A stretch of 5,528 nt of DNA, taken from assembly GCA_027297425.1 (NCBI GenBank), contig JAPUIC010000073.1:1-5528 (forward strand), given 5' to 3'. The position numbers and the translations under genes are program-made. The stretch comes from Nitrososphaerota archaeon (GTDB taxonomy: Archaea > Thermoproteota > Nitrososphaeria > Nitrososphaerales > JAPUIC01). Of the stretch, positions 1 to 5,527 are shown piece after piece (the stretch's first letter is position 1; the number at the start of each line of letters is the position of its first letter). The notes below the pieces were generated by a model that worked only from the letters and a program-made list of their open reading frames with translations, was not told where the DNA came from and did not search any database.

Positions 1-1
1 C

Positions 2-373
2 GACACGAGTGAAATTTTAAAGGACGAAGAACGGCTGAAGAAAAAAGGAATATTGGGTGAAGAGGAGGGTATACTCTTCAGGGCAGAACAGGTACGATTT
101 AGGCAACTCATTCACCCTAAACGGTTGATAATAACTGAGAAGCAGATAATTTTCTATACTCCGAAGTGGATCGGCCATCAGATCGAATCCTACGGTCTTA
201 GGTCAGACCGGCGGCTCCTTGATATTACTGTCGAGGAATTTTTTAGGACCAGCACCATAATGATGACGACGATGACTGACGCGGCAACCTTTAAGGATCT
301 TCCGAAGGGAGCTGCCGTGGTTGCTCTAAATACCTTAAGGGGGATCAGCAAAGATCTGAAAGAGAACATCTGA
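2..373 (+). CDS. PH-like (YokE/bPH type) domain protein, 5' end outside window
   Basis: The frame is open from the window edge to a double stop (TGA TAA at 371-376), giving at least 123 residues. A TTG at 53 could be a start. However, the 17 codons before it are coding-like, charged and helical (Lys/Glu rich), so the gene more likely begins upstream of the window. The fold is inferred from a basic LIHP motif followed by beta-strand-like stretches (LIITEKQIIFYTPKW), where a hydrophobic strand follows T-x-K-Q as in bacterial and archaeal PH-like domains, and from a C-terminal amphipathic helix. By eye it aligns without gaps over about 48 residues to the facing gene at 421-759, with roughly 40% identity (LIHP, T-x-KQI, P-x-W-x-G), so the two are paralogues. 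Such domains usually bind lipids or protein partners. The cellular role is unknown. No membrane segment or signal peptide is visible. Confidence 0.75.
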   Translation, partial: DTSEILKDEERLKKKGILGEEEGILFRAEQVRFRQLIHPKRLIITEKQIIFYTPKWIGHQIESYGLRSDRRLLDITVEEFFRTSTIMMTTMTDAATFKDLPKGAAVVALNTLRGISKDLKENI

Positions 374-390
374 TAATGTAGTGGGGAATG

Positions 391-416
391 TGTTTATTCT
401 CTTATCTGAATAAATA
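391..416. terminator. AT-rich inverted repeat between convergent genes, possible bidirectional terminator
   Basis: TGTTTATTC (391-399) and GAATAAATA (408-416) are complementary at 8 of 9 positions, the exception being a G:T wobble, around an 8-nt pyrimidine-rich loop. The repeat lies between the two stop codons of the convergent PH-like genes. On the minus strand the bases just after the stop are T-rich (ATTATTTATT), and on the plus strand the arm and loop are T-rich. Archaeal termination depends mainly on T-rich stretches, so the T content may matter more than the hairpin. Confidence 0.4.
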
Positions 417-420
417 ATCT

Positions 421-759
421 TTAAGTTGGTTTCGATTGAAGCCACTTTCTAATCGCACCGACCACTTCATCAGACGTGTGTTTCCTTAGTCCACTAACTT
501 CGACATCAGCCCACATCGTCTTGATCCTAACTTTGCTGAAGAACAGTCCAGAGGTGACAAAAACATCCTGAATGAAACTATAATCGAAAGAATTTAGCCG
601 ATATCCGAACCATCTTGGAGAATGTATCAAGATCTGTTTATCAGTGACGACGAGACTTCGAGGATGTATAAGCTTCTTAATTCTATTTTGTCGGCAGTGA
701 ACGATAATCTTCTCGGTTTCTTGAAGAACCCTTTCCTGTATTACCTTGGGAACAGCCAT
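421..759 (-). CDS. PH-like (YokE/bPH type) domain protein
   Basis: A complete 112-residue soluble protein starting at ATG. The first 20 residues form a charged amphipathic helix. It is followed by the basic segment ending in KKLIHP (about 29-33) and a strand pattern LVVTDKQILIHSPRW (36-50). Next come an FIQDV turn (62-66) and an FFSKVRIKT strand (73-81), and the protein ends in an amphipathic helix (EVVGAIRKWL, 98-107). This matches the length and layout of small PH-like domain proteins of archaea and bacteria, where I-x-D-V precedes the central strands. It has no enzyme motifs and no membrane segment. Binding of lipid or a protein partner is the family expectation, and the actual role is unknown. 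It is paralogous to, and convergent with, the gene ending at 373. No clear Shine-Dalgarno precedes the ATG, so a leaderless or short-leader transcript is likely. Confidence 0.8.
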   Translation of the reverse strand: MAVPKVIQERVLQETEKIIVHCRQNRIKKLIHPRSLVVTDKQILIHSPRWFGYRLNSFDYSFIQDVFVTSGLFFSKVRIKTMWADVEVSGLRKHTSDEVVGAIRKWLQSKPT

Positions 760-777
760 TTATCGTAACCAGTTGAA

Positions 778-785
778 TATCTTAA
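778..785 (-). promoter_or_regulatory. weak TATA-like box for the PH-like gene at 759
   Basis: Read on the minus strand this is TTAAGATA, with 18 nt between the box and the ATG at 759. That is a little short for a strictly leaderless start (about 22-24 nt is usual) and the match to TTTAWATA is imperfect. The rest of the 760-889 gap holds only the 3' flank of the YHS gene and a minor 5-bp inverted repeat (814-818 with 830-834). Confidence 0.22.
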
Positions 786-889
786 TGACATCTACCGGCT
801 ATCTATGTAGGGGTTTCACTGATAGTCTATGAAATGGCCAATTAGGATGTGTCTATGGACCGTCGATATTCGTGGGTAACCTAAACTCG

Positions 890-1036
890 CTACCCTGAGG
901 GAAGATAAGCCTCAGGTTTCTTCTCAAAAATTGCTTTACATCCATCACAGCAGAAGTAATACGTAGTGTTGTTGTGAGTTGTAGAGGGGGACGAACTCTC
1001 TTCGACCTCCATTTCGCATACTGGATCTTTTGCCAT
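890..1036 (-). CDS. mini YHS-domain metal-binding protein (48 aa)
   Basis: ATG at 1036 to TAG at 890-892 encodes 48 residues that begin MAKDPVCEMEVEE and contain YYFCCDGCKAIFEKKPEAY near the end. This is the YHS signature (D-P-V-C-x-M, then Y-x-F-C-x-x-x-C, then F-x-x-x-P-x-x-Y), with cysteines 7, 29, 30 and 33. YHS domains bind metal, commonly copper or another heavy metal, and occur alone or fused to P-type ATPases and reductases; in archaea they often stand alone as here. The usual G of the C-G-M motif is replaced by E8. A Ser/Thr/Asn-rich linker (14-25) separates the two Cys clusters. A TTTAAATA box lies 23 nt upstream, fitting a leaderless start exactly at this ATG. A longer overlapping frame (853-1041, TTG start) is a shadow. 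The metal and the partner are not known. Confidence 0.87.
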   Translation of the reverse strand: MAKDPVCEMEVEESSSPSTTHNNTTYYFCCDGCKAIFEKKPEAYLPSG

Positions 1037-1059
1037 CTCAATTATTCTCTTCCTATTCG

Positions 1060-1067
1060 TATTTAAA
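1060..1067 (-). promoter_or_regulatory. archaeal TATA box for the YHS gene
   Basis: On the minus strand the bases read TTTAAATA, an exact match to the archaeal TTTAWATA pattern. The box centre is about 27 nt from the A of the ATG at 1036, the spacing expected if transcription starts at the start codon. No Shine-Dalgarno is visible before that ATG, consistent with a leaderless mRNA. Confidence 0.65.
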
Positions 1068-1069
1068 CA
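1062..1069 (+). promoter_or_regulatory. archaeal TATA box for the ThDP enzyme gene, overlapping the opposing box
   Basis: On the plus strand the bases read TTTAAACA, one mismatch from TTTAWATA, with 22 nt to the ATG at 1092 (box centre to A about 26-27 nt). It shares the palindromic core TTTAAA (1062-1067) with the minus-strand box. Both divergent genes could therefore be served by one TBP site that binds in either orientation. Confidence 0.5.
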
Positions 1070-1091
1070 CTATTCTGATTGTAAGTCTATC

Positions 1092-2948
1092 ATGCTATCC
1101 GCTGGGCACCAACAACATGATATAGTTCGACCATTAAACTCTGATATCGAATTGCAAAAGGCGAACGGTAGAATGAGCACTACCCCAGATGAAAAGTCAT
1201 CATCACGGGTAAAGATGGTCGATGTTGAAGGACCCGGCGATGCATATCTAGAGCTCTTTGAAGCCTACGGTGCGGATTATGTATTCGCATCTCCAGGTTC
1301 AGAGATGAGTCACCTTTGGGAATTCTTAGTTAAGTTCAAGGCTAACGGACGAAGGTTACAATACATCAATTGTCGACACGAGTCGCTTGCTGTTGCTATG
1401 GCTTATGGATATACCCACGCCACAAATAAGGCTCAGGTTGTTCTGCTCCACGTAGATGCCGGTTTCCTGAACGGGTCGACTATGATATATGGTGCCTATA
1501 AGGAAAATGTTCAGATGGTCGTAGTTACGGGCGAGGTGGTAACCTTCGAAGAAGAAAATCCAGCGGGATCTTCCTTTCAGTATATTACCTTGCAGGACCG
1601 ACGGCTTGGCGTATCAGATCTAGCTGCCCCAATTACAAAATGGGATTACTTTGTTCACACGAATCTTAATGTTGACAAGATTATTGGTAGAGCATTTCAA
1701 CTAGCCAATGCAAACCCTAAAGGGCCTACCGTACTAACAATGTCGAAGGAAACAGCTGCAGAAAAGATGACCTCTGTAGCTATTCCTAAGGTTATCCCAG
1801 AAGACGTGCCCAGTGCACCCAGCAAGAGTATCCTCTCGAAAGTCTCCAAACTACTAGTTTCGGCCAAGCTCCCAGTCATTATTGTTGGTGACCCGGGGAG
1901 ATATGCGAGTACGGTAAGAGGTCTGGTCGAGCTTACTGAACTTATAGGTGCTCCAGTATTACAGGCATACCCAAACCGAACGATGAGCTATCCATTTAGG
2001 CATCCGCTCCATCAAGGATTTACGCGATCCGCACTATTGGATGAAGCGGACCTAGTATTAGTTGTAGATTCCTGTATGCCTTGGTTTCCGTTATCCCTTA
2101 AGGGTCCCAAAGATGCGACGGTAATCACGATCGCTTCCGATCCTCTTCACTCCAAGCTTGCTTATTGGACCCTACCTTCTGACATAATGATAAACGCTGA
2201 CTCCCGAATTGCGATTCCTGAGTTAGTAGATGCGATAAAATCTAACCCTACGCACCAGGAGAACCTCAGAGTCTATCAAGATAGAATTCAGCGATTCACT
2301 CAAGAAAATGAGAGGAGGTTCGCGAGAAATAAGGAGGCAGCAATGAACGTTAGAGATGACAAGCCCATTGATTCGAAATGGTTATGCCACGTGCTGAATA
2401 ATGTGATAGATCAGGACTCTATAATTGTTTCTGAGATGATTATACACTCTAGAGATCTTTACTCTCAGTTGGAGCGAACCAAACCAGGCACATTTTACTC
2501 GGCGATATTGGGCGGCGGTTTGGGAGCAGGACTTGGCATGGCCATGGGTCTAAAATTAGCCAACAAGGACAAACAGGTTATAGCGTTAATAGGTGATGGC
2601 TCCTTTAACTATAATCCAGTGCCTGCAGCTTTCGGTGCTTCCCAAGAGTACTCTCTACCGTTTCTTACGGTTATTTTCAATAATCAAGCCTACTTCTCGA
2701 TGAGAGGCGATCTTCTCAGGAGATTTAAAGGGGGGTGGTCCGATAGAAAACAGACCTACTTGGGGACTACCATAACGCCAAGGCCAGAATATGCGTCATT
2801 AGCTAAAGCATGGGGTGGTTATGGTGAAACTGTTGAGGATCCAGAAAAGATAGAAAGCGCTCTTAAGGCCGGGCTTGAAGCCGTAAGTCAAGGTAGGTTT
2901 GCGATCATTGATGTAGTGTTGAAGGAGACAATATCAATGACGGACTGA
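1092..2948 (+). CDS. thiamine-diphosphate-dependent enzyme, acetolactate synthase / benzoylformate decarboxylase-like
   Basis: A 618-residue protein with the three-domain layout of pyruvate-decarboxylase-family ThDP enzymes. The N-terminal pyrimidine-binding domain (about 45-225) carries the cofactor-activating glutamate, E97, in CRHESLAVAMAYGY. The central domain spans about 250-385, with VIIVGDPG (262-269) and HPLHQGF (304-310). The C-terminal diphosphate-binding domain (about 425-610) has GDG at 501-503 followed 26 residues later by N530-N531, the Mg/ThDP motif. The family decarboxylates a 2-oxoacid and protonates or transfers the carbanion product. The LLHVDAGFLN stretch (118-127) and the GSSFQYITLQ segment (159-168) resemble the uncharacterised 'thiamine pyrophosphate-requiring protein' subgroup more than true acetolactate synthase. 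No ilvN or ilvC is adjacent, so a role in branched-chain synthesis is doubtful. The first 41 residues are polar and outside the domain. Inner ATGs at 1173 and 1215 are possible starts, but the TATA spacing supports 1092. The enzyme is predicted cytosolic and is followed by an MFS transporter 97 bp downstream. Confidence 0.88.
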   Translation: MLSAGHQQHDIVRPLNSDIELQKANGRMSTTPDEKSSSRVKMVDVEGPGDAYLELFEAYGADYVFASPGSEMSHLWEFLVKFKANGRRLQYINCRHESLAVAMAYGYTHATNKAQVVLLHVDAGFLNGSTMIYGAYKENVQMVVVTGEVVTFEEENPAGSSFQYITLQDRRLGVSDLAAPITKWDYFVHTNLNVDKIIGRAFQLANANPKGPTVLTMSKETAAEKMTSVAIPKVIPEDVPSAPSKSILSKVSKLLVSAKLPVIIVGDPGRYASTVRGLVELTELIGAPVLQAYPNRTMSYPFRHPLHQGFTRSALLDEADLVLVVDSCMPWFPLSLKGPKDATVITIASDPLHSKLAYWTLPSDIMINADSRIAIPELVDAIKSNPTHQENLRVYQDRIQRFTQENERRFARNKEAAMNVRDDKPIDSKWLCHVLNNVIDQDSIIVSEMIIHSRDLYSQLERTKPGTFYSAILGGGLGAGLGMAMGLKLANKDKQVIALIGDGSFNYNPVPAAFGASQEYSLPFLTVIFNNQAYFSMRGDLLRRFKGGWSDRKQTYLGTTITPRPEYASLAKAWGGYGETVEDPEKIESALKAGLEAVSQGRFAIIDVVLKETISMTD

Positions 2949-3017
2949 TCTAAGACTGTACCTTGTTCTATCTCTTATCCATCCGTACCCGTCCGGAGTA
3001 GAGGCGAAACTTCATTC

Positions 3018-3040
3018 AATTAATTATCCACACGGATGAT
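3018..3040 (+). promoter_or_regulatory. TATA-like box plus imperfect dyad before the MFS gene
   Basis: AATTAATTAT (3018-3027) is a TATA-like run about 23 nt (centre) upstream of the TTG start. Overlapping its 3' end is an inverted repeat, ATTATCC (3023-3029), ACAC, GGATGAT (3034-3040), paired at 6 of 7 positions plus one G:T wobble. The right arm contains GGATGA, which ends 6 nt before the TTG and could act as a weak ribosome binding site. The site may be an operator, a hairpin that hides the ribosome site, or chance. The rest of the 2949-3045 gap is pyrimidine-rich (2960-2990), which could end ThDP gene transcripts. Confidence 0.35.
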
Positions 3041-3045
3041 CTGAC

Positions 3046-4254
3046 TTGGTAGAAGAGGCTCAGACGAATCGTTCTGAGGATAGAGTAGCTAGTTCAACCA
3101 GGACCGTGGTTCTTGTAGGAACCTCTCATTCGATCAACCATGCGTACGCGGGATTGTTTCCGATATTACTGCCTTTCATCGTCACGGAACTATCTCTCTC
3201 ATATACGCAGGTTGGCTTGGTTTTGGCTGCTGGTAGCGTAGTCGGAGGACTGACTCAACTAGGTTTCGGAGTATTAGCTAGATACGTTCCAAGGAATCTA
3301 CTACTCGGGATATCGCACGTGTGCTTGGGCATAACACAGATCATTTACGGCTCTGTCACCAGCTTAACTCAGCTGATCGGGGTTCGTGGTGCATACTCTC
3401 TTGCAGCAAGTCCACAGCATCCTGTTGGTAATGCGTTAATAACTTCAGGTATGGGGCGTAAGTCCTTCGGACGCTCTCTCGGCATTAATAATTCACTTGC
3501 TAATGTGGGTACTGTCGTTGCACCTCTTGTTGGGGTAGCGTTGGTACTGACCATTGGATGGCGAACGACATTCATGGTATTTTCGGTCCCAGCAATTATC
3601 GTCGGATTCTTGATCATGTTTTTGCTAAGATCCGCAAAAAAAACTCCATCCGACGGGAAAAGAATCCCACTAGGCAGGGAAATGCTAAACATGGTTAGGA
3701 ACCGGAATGTCCTTACTATCATCGGTGGGCAGACAATGATGGCTGCCGGGCGGGCCTTGACCATTCCTGCGTACGTACCGCTGTATCTCTCACATGAACT
3801 CAATCTTCCATTAGGATACTGGGGACCTATGTTTTCTTTCATTATGGTGGGAAGTATAGTAGGTCCATATGTAATGGGACGCGCCTCAGATAAAGTTGGC
3901 AGGTTAAAGTTGATAATGTTAAGTCTAATACTTGCATCTACTGCGACGTTCGCTTTTACATTCTTGCCAGGTCGTAGCCTATTATTACCCATAGTTCTAT
4001 TTGTAATGGCTTTTGCTTACTTTGCTTCGAGTCCTATAATCCAAGCGTTTCTCGCTGACTCTGTTGATAAAGGCTCTCAGGACCTAGTATTCGGGTTTTA
4101 CTTTACCGTCGTCTTTGGAATTGGCGCTTTATGGCCGACGGTAACTGGTTGGGTAATCGATAATTACGGATTTACAGCCGCGTTTCGGCTAATAGCATCA
4201 ACAAATCTTCTAGCGGCAGTATGGTTCCTATTTGCGAAGGAGCACCGTGACTGA
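3046..4254 (+). CDS. MFS transporter, fosmidomycin-resistance-like type
   Basis: A 402-residue integral membrane protein with 12 predicted hydrophobic segments in two six-helix bundles, joined by a basic cytoplasmic loop (about 195-222). This is the normal length and layout for the Major Facilitator Superfamily. TM1 opens with SHSINHAYAGLFPILLPF (27-44), similar to the S-H-x-x-N-D/H-x-Y-x-G start of Fsr-like carriers. H125-P126 in SPQHPVGNALI matches the H-P-x-G motif of that subgroup. The loop 8-9 motif GRASDKVGR (278-286) is a good motif-A copy, while the loop 2-3 copy (GVLARYVPR, 75-83) is degenerate. The start is TTG at 3046; an in-frame TGA at 3037 leaves no ATG option, and the next ATG lies inside the protein. 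Such carriers move small organic anions, sugars or drugs by proton coupling. The substrate cannot be read here, but pairing with the ThDP enzyme suggests a related metabolite. Confidence 0.85.
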   Translation: MVEEAQTNRSEDRVASSTRTVVLVGTSHSINHAYAGLFPILLPFIVTELSLSYTQVGLVLAAGSVVGGLTQLGFGVLARYVPRNLLLGISHVCLGITQIIYGSVTSLTQLIGVRGAYSLAASPQHPVGNALITSGMGRKSFGRSLGINNSLANVGTVVAPLVGVALVLTIGWRTTFMVFSVPAIIVGFLIMFLLRSAKKTPSDGKRIPLGREMLNMVRNRNVLTIIGGQTMMAAGRALTIPAYVPLYLSHELNLPLGYWGPMFSFIMVGSIVGPYVMGRASDKVGRLKLIMLSLILASTATFAFTFLPGRSLLLPIVLFVMAFAYFASSPIIQAFLADSVDKGSQDLVFGFYFTVVFGIGALWPTVTGWVIDNYGFTAAFRLIASTNLLAAVWFLFAKEHRD

Positions 4255-4294
4255 TCTAACACCTTTAGTTGGATAGTCCATATTTCGAACGTCT

Positions 4295-4346
4295 ACCAGA
4301 CTGATAGAATCGAGACGGCTTGAACTTATCTATCAAATGTCCTGGT
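4295..4346. repeat. bulged inverted repeat at the convergent MFS/DUF3179 junction, possible terminator
   Basis: TGATAGA (4302-4308) pairs perfectly with TCTATCA (4329-4335). Outside it, ACCAGAC (4295-4301) pairs with GT (4339-4340) and CTGGT (4342-4346), leaving bulges of 3 nt and 1 nt. This gives about 14 pairs around a 20-nt loop. The outer right arm reaches the DUF3179 stop codon (4346-4348). It lies between two converging genes and reads the same on both strands, so a bidirectional 3'-end structure is plausible. There is no T-run directly after it, which weakens the terminator call. The remaining gap (4255-4294) shows nothing clear. Confidence 0.35.
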
Positions 4347-5422
4347 TATGACTTTGAATAGATATCACTGTTGGGATGTAAAGTTGACCATGCAAACCAA
4401 AAGCCAGTAAAGGCGGGAATCTGCCTCAGCTTACTCCCTTTGAGTGGTCCAGACGTTGCAATTCCTCCGATATTCCAACTACTCCCCGTGTCATTGTCGA
4501 CGAATCCACCTTCAGCTATATTGAAATCGAGCTCTCTATCTCCAAGCAAGGGATCGAAAATCACACCTGTTCTCTCCGAGGGATTTGAGTAAATAGCTAC
4601 CTTCTTACCATTCACCTCATCTATCACGACATCTAACCCGATCTCTTCAAGTGGGTATGCTCTGCCAGTCCTCCCTTCTTCAAGACCTACGATGATCTCC
4701 TTTGGGCCACGTCGAGAGTCTGTTACTGATACGGGGAATACCGGACCTCCAGACTTATTGTATCCTTCATAGTGATCCTGATCGTATGGTCTAGAGAAAC
4801 CAGTTTGTCTAGATAATACTTGAGAGTCTGGGTGAACCCTCCTCCAGTCGCGCCAGGTCGTCGTTATGGATGGAAGCAGTCTCATCCGGCTAGTCTTTAA
4901 TGCACCATCGATCGCCATGCCCCCAACTTGCCACCAGGAGCTATTCGTTTCGTTGTCATACATTACCAGGTTACTTTCGTAGAGCGCACCAGTATTCCCA
5001 AAAGTGAGGTCCAAATTGTCTATCTGGGGATCGAAGACCATCCCTGTGTATGTGAGAGGGCAATAGGTGACCAACACCCGCTTTCCTCCTATAGTTTCAT
5101 TTACTATCTCATGCCAATTCATTATCCCTATGGGATAAGCTCGCGCATCACCATCATTCTCATAACCCACGATGAAATCTTGGTCCCTCAGCGGGGTTTT
5201 ATCTGCGCCTTCATAGACCGGGGAGGTTAGTGGAGGTATTGCGTCCTTGGGAACGTCTGGAATGATCCGTGGTTCATTTGTGCGAATAATTCCTTGGCTC
5301 TGCCTTGCTGAATTACTACCTCGCGAATTAAGAAAATTGATGCCTAGAACTGATGCTATAGTTACTCCGAAGGCAGCGGCTACACCGATCCGTATCAGCC
5401 GTCGTCTCCCTGAGACCACCAA
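4346..5422 (-). CDS. DUF3179 protein, N-terminally membrane-anchored or exported
   Basis: A 358-residue protein matching the DUF3179 family, which has no settled function. A basic N-terminus (GRRRLIR, 5-11) precedes one hydrophobic segment (about 12-31), so the body faces outside as a signal anchor or after cleavage. RR-R-L-I-R resembles a Tat motif but is not a clean match. The body holds two related halves: A (about 82-203), with IVGYENDGDARAYP, VTYCPLTYTG (118-127), NETNSSWWQVGG and HPDS; and B (about 243-354), with IVGLEEGRTGRAYP, RTGVIFDP, DTGSSWNIGG and HPNS. Half A keeps the family YCPL cysteine (C121), whereas half B has YSNP instead. The start is TTG at 5422 or GTG at 5419. An in-frame TGA at 5426-5428 blocks anything longer, and it ends the upstream partial gene, so the two are probably cotranscribed. 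The stop is TAA. Confidence 0.87.
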   Translation of the reverse strand: MVVSGRRRLIRIGVAAAFGVTIASVLGINFLNSRGSNSARQSQGIIRTNEPRIIPDVPKDAIPPLTSPVYEGADKTPLRDQDFIVGYENDGDARAYPIGIMNWHEIVNETIGGKRVLVTYCPLTYTGMVFDPQIDNLDLTFGNTGALYESNLVMYDNETNSSWWQVGGMAIDGALKTSRMRLLPSITTTWRDWRRVHPDSQVLSRQTGFSRPYDQDHYEGYNKSGGPVFPVSVTDSRRGPKEIIVGLEEGRTGRAYPLEEIGLDVVIDEVNGKKVAIYSNPSERTGVIFDPLLGDRELDFNIAEGGFVDNDTGSSWNIGGIATSGPLKGSKLRQIPAFTGFWFAWSTLHPNSDIYSKS

Positions 5423-5424
5423 AT

Positions 5425-5433
5425 ATCAAATCC
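5425..5433 (-). promoter_or_regulatory. possible weak ribosome binding site for the DUF3179 gene
   Basis: Read on the minus strand this is GGATTTGAT, 7 of 9 matches to GGAGGTGAT, the complement of the archaeal 16S 3' end. It lies 2 nt before the TTG at 5422 and 5 nt before the GTG at 5419, so it slightly favours the GTG start. It overlaps the stop codon of the upstream gene, as in translational coupling. Confidence 0.3.
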
Positions 5434-5527
5434 GTCTGCTTCGCTCAATGGCTGCAGCGTTAATTATCGCCTTTGTGAGTTGATCATCACTCGGCACTAC
5501 ACCCTGACTTATTCTCTTTCCACCGAC
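5426..5527 (-). CDS. C-terminal fragment of a possible thioredoxin/glutaredoxin-like protein
   Basis: The minus-strand frame is open from the window edge to TGA at 5426-5428, giving 33 residues. They begin VGGKRISQGVVPSDDQL, continue through an Ala/Ile-rich helix and finish in a basic tail (ERSRRI). A glycine turn, a short strand (KRISQG), a V-P-S-D-D-Q-L cap and a final helix resemble the end of small thioredoxin-fold proteins, where I-x-G-x-x-V-x-x-G-x-x-P-S-x-x-E-L is common. The redox Cys pair would lie upstream of the window, so the family call is only a suggestion. The coding call rests on the open frame, its protein-like composition and its tight abutment to the DUF3179 gene: 3 nt lie between this stop and the TTG, in the same reading frame. 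The two probably share one transcript. Confidence 0.55.
   Translation of the reverse strand, partial: VGGKRISQGVVPSDDQLTKAIINAAAIERSRRI

Noticed and set aside
814..834. TTTCA / TGAAA inverted repeat downstream of the YHS gene
   Set aside because: The 5-bp arms with an 11-nt loop are expected by chance, and no T-run follows.
853..1041. 62-codon minus-strand open frame starting at TTG
   Set aside because: It overlaps the YHS gene out of frame, has an Arg-rich composition without a recognisable domain, and lacks the promoter fit of the YHS ATG.
1697..1879. 60-codon minus-strand open frame inside the ThDP gene
   Set aside because: It is antisense to a conserved part of the enzyme and has no independent evidence.
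1092..2948. Naming the ThDP enzyme ilvB
   Set aside because: No regulatory subunit or ketol-acid reductoisomerase gene is nearby, and the N-domain and active-site-flanking segments differ from acetolactate synthase.
3369..3992. 207-codon minus-strand open frame inside the MFS gene
   Set aside because: It is antisense to a well-supported membrane protein, and its composition mirrors the complementary codons. No domain pattern is visible.
4290..4317. CGTCT / AGACG inverted repeat after the MFS gene
   Set aside because: The 5-bp stem with an 18-nt loop competes with the stronger 4295-4346 structure.
4928..5230. 100-codon plus-strand open frame antisense to the DUF3179 gene
   Set aside because: It lies fully opposite conserved DUF3179 repeat A and shows no motifs. 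The same applies to the open frames at 4371-4592 and 5247-5483.
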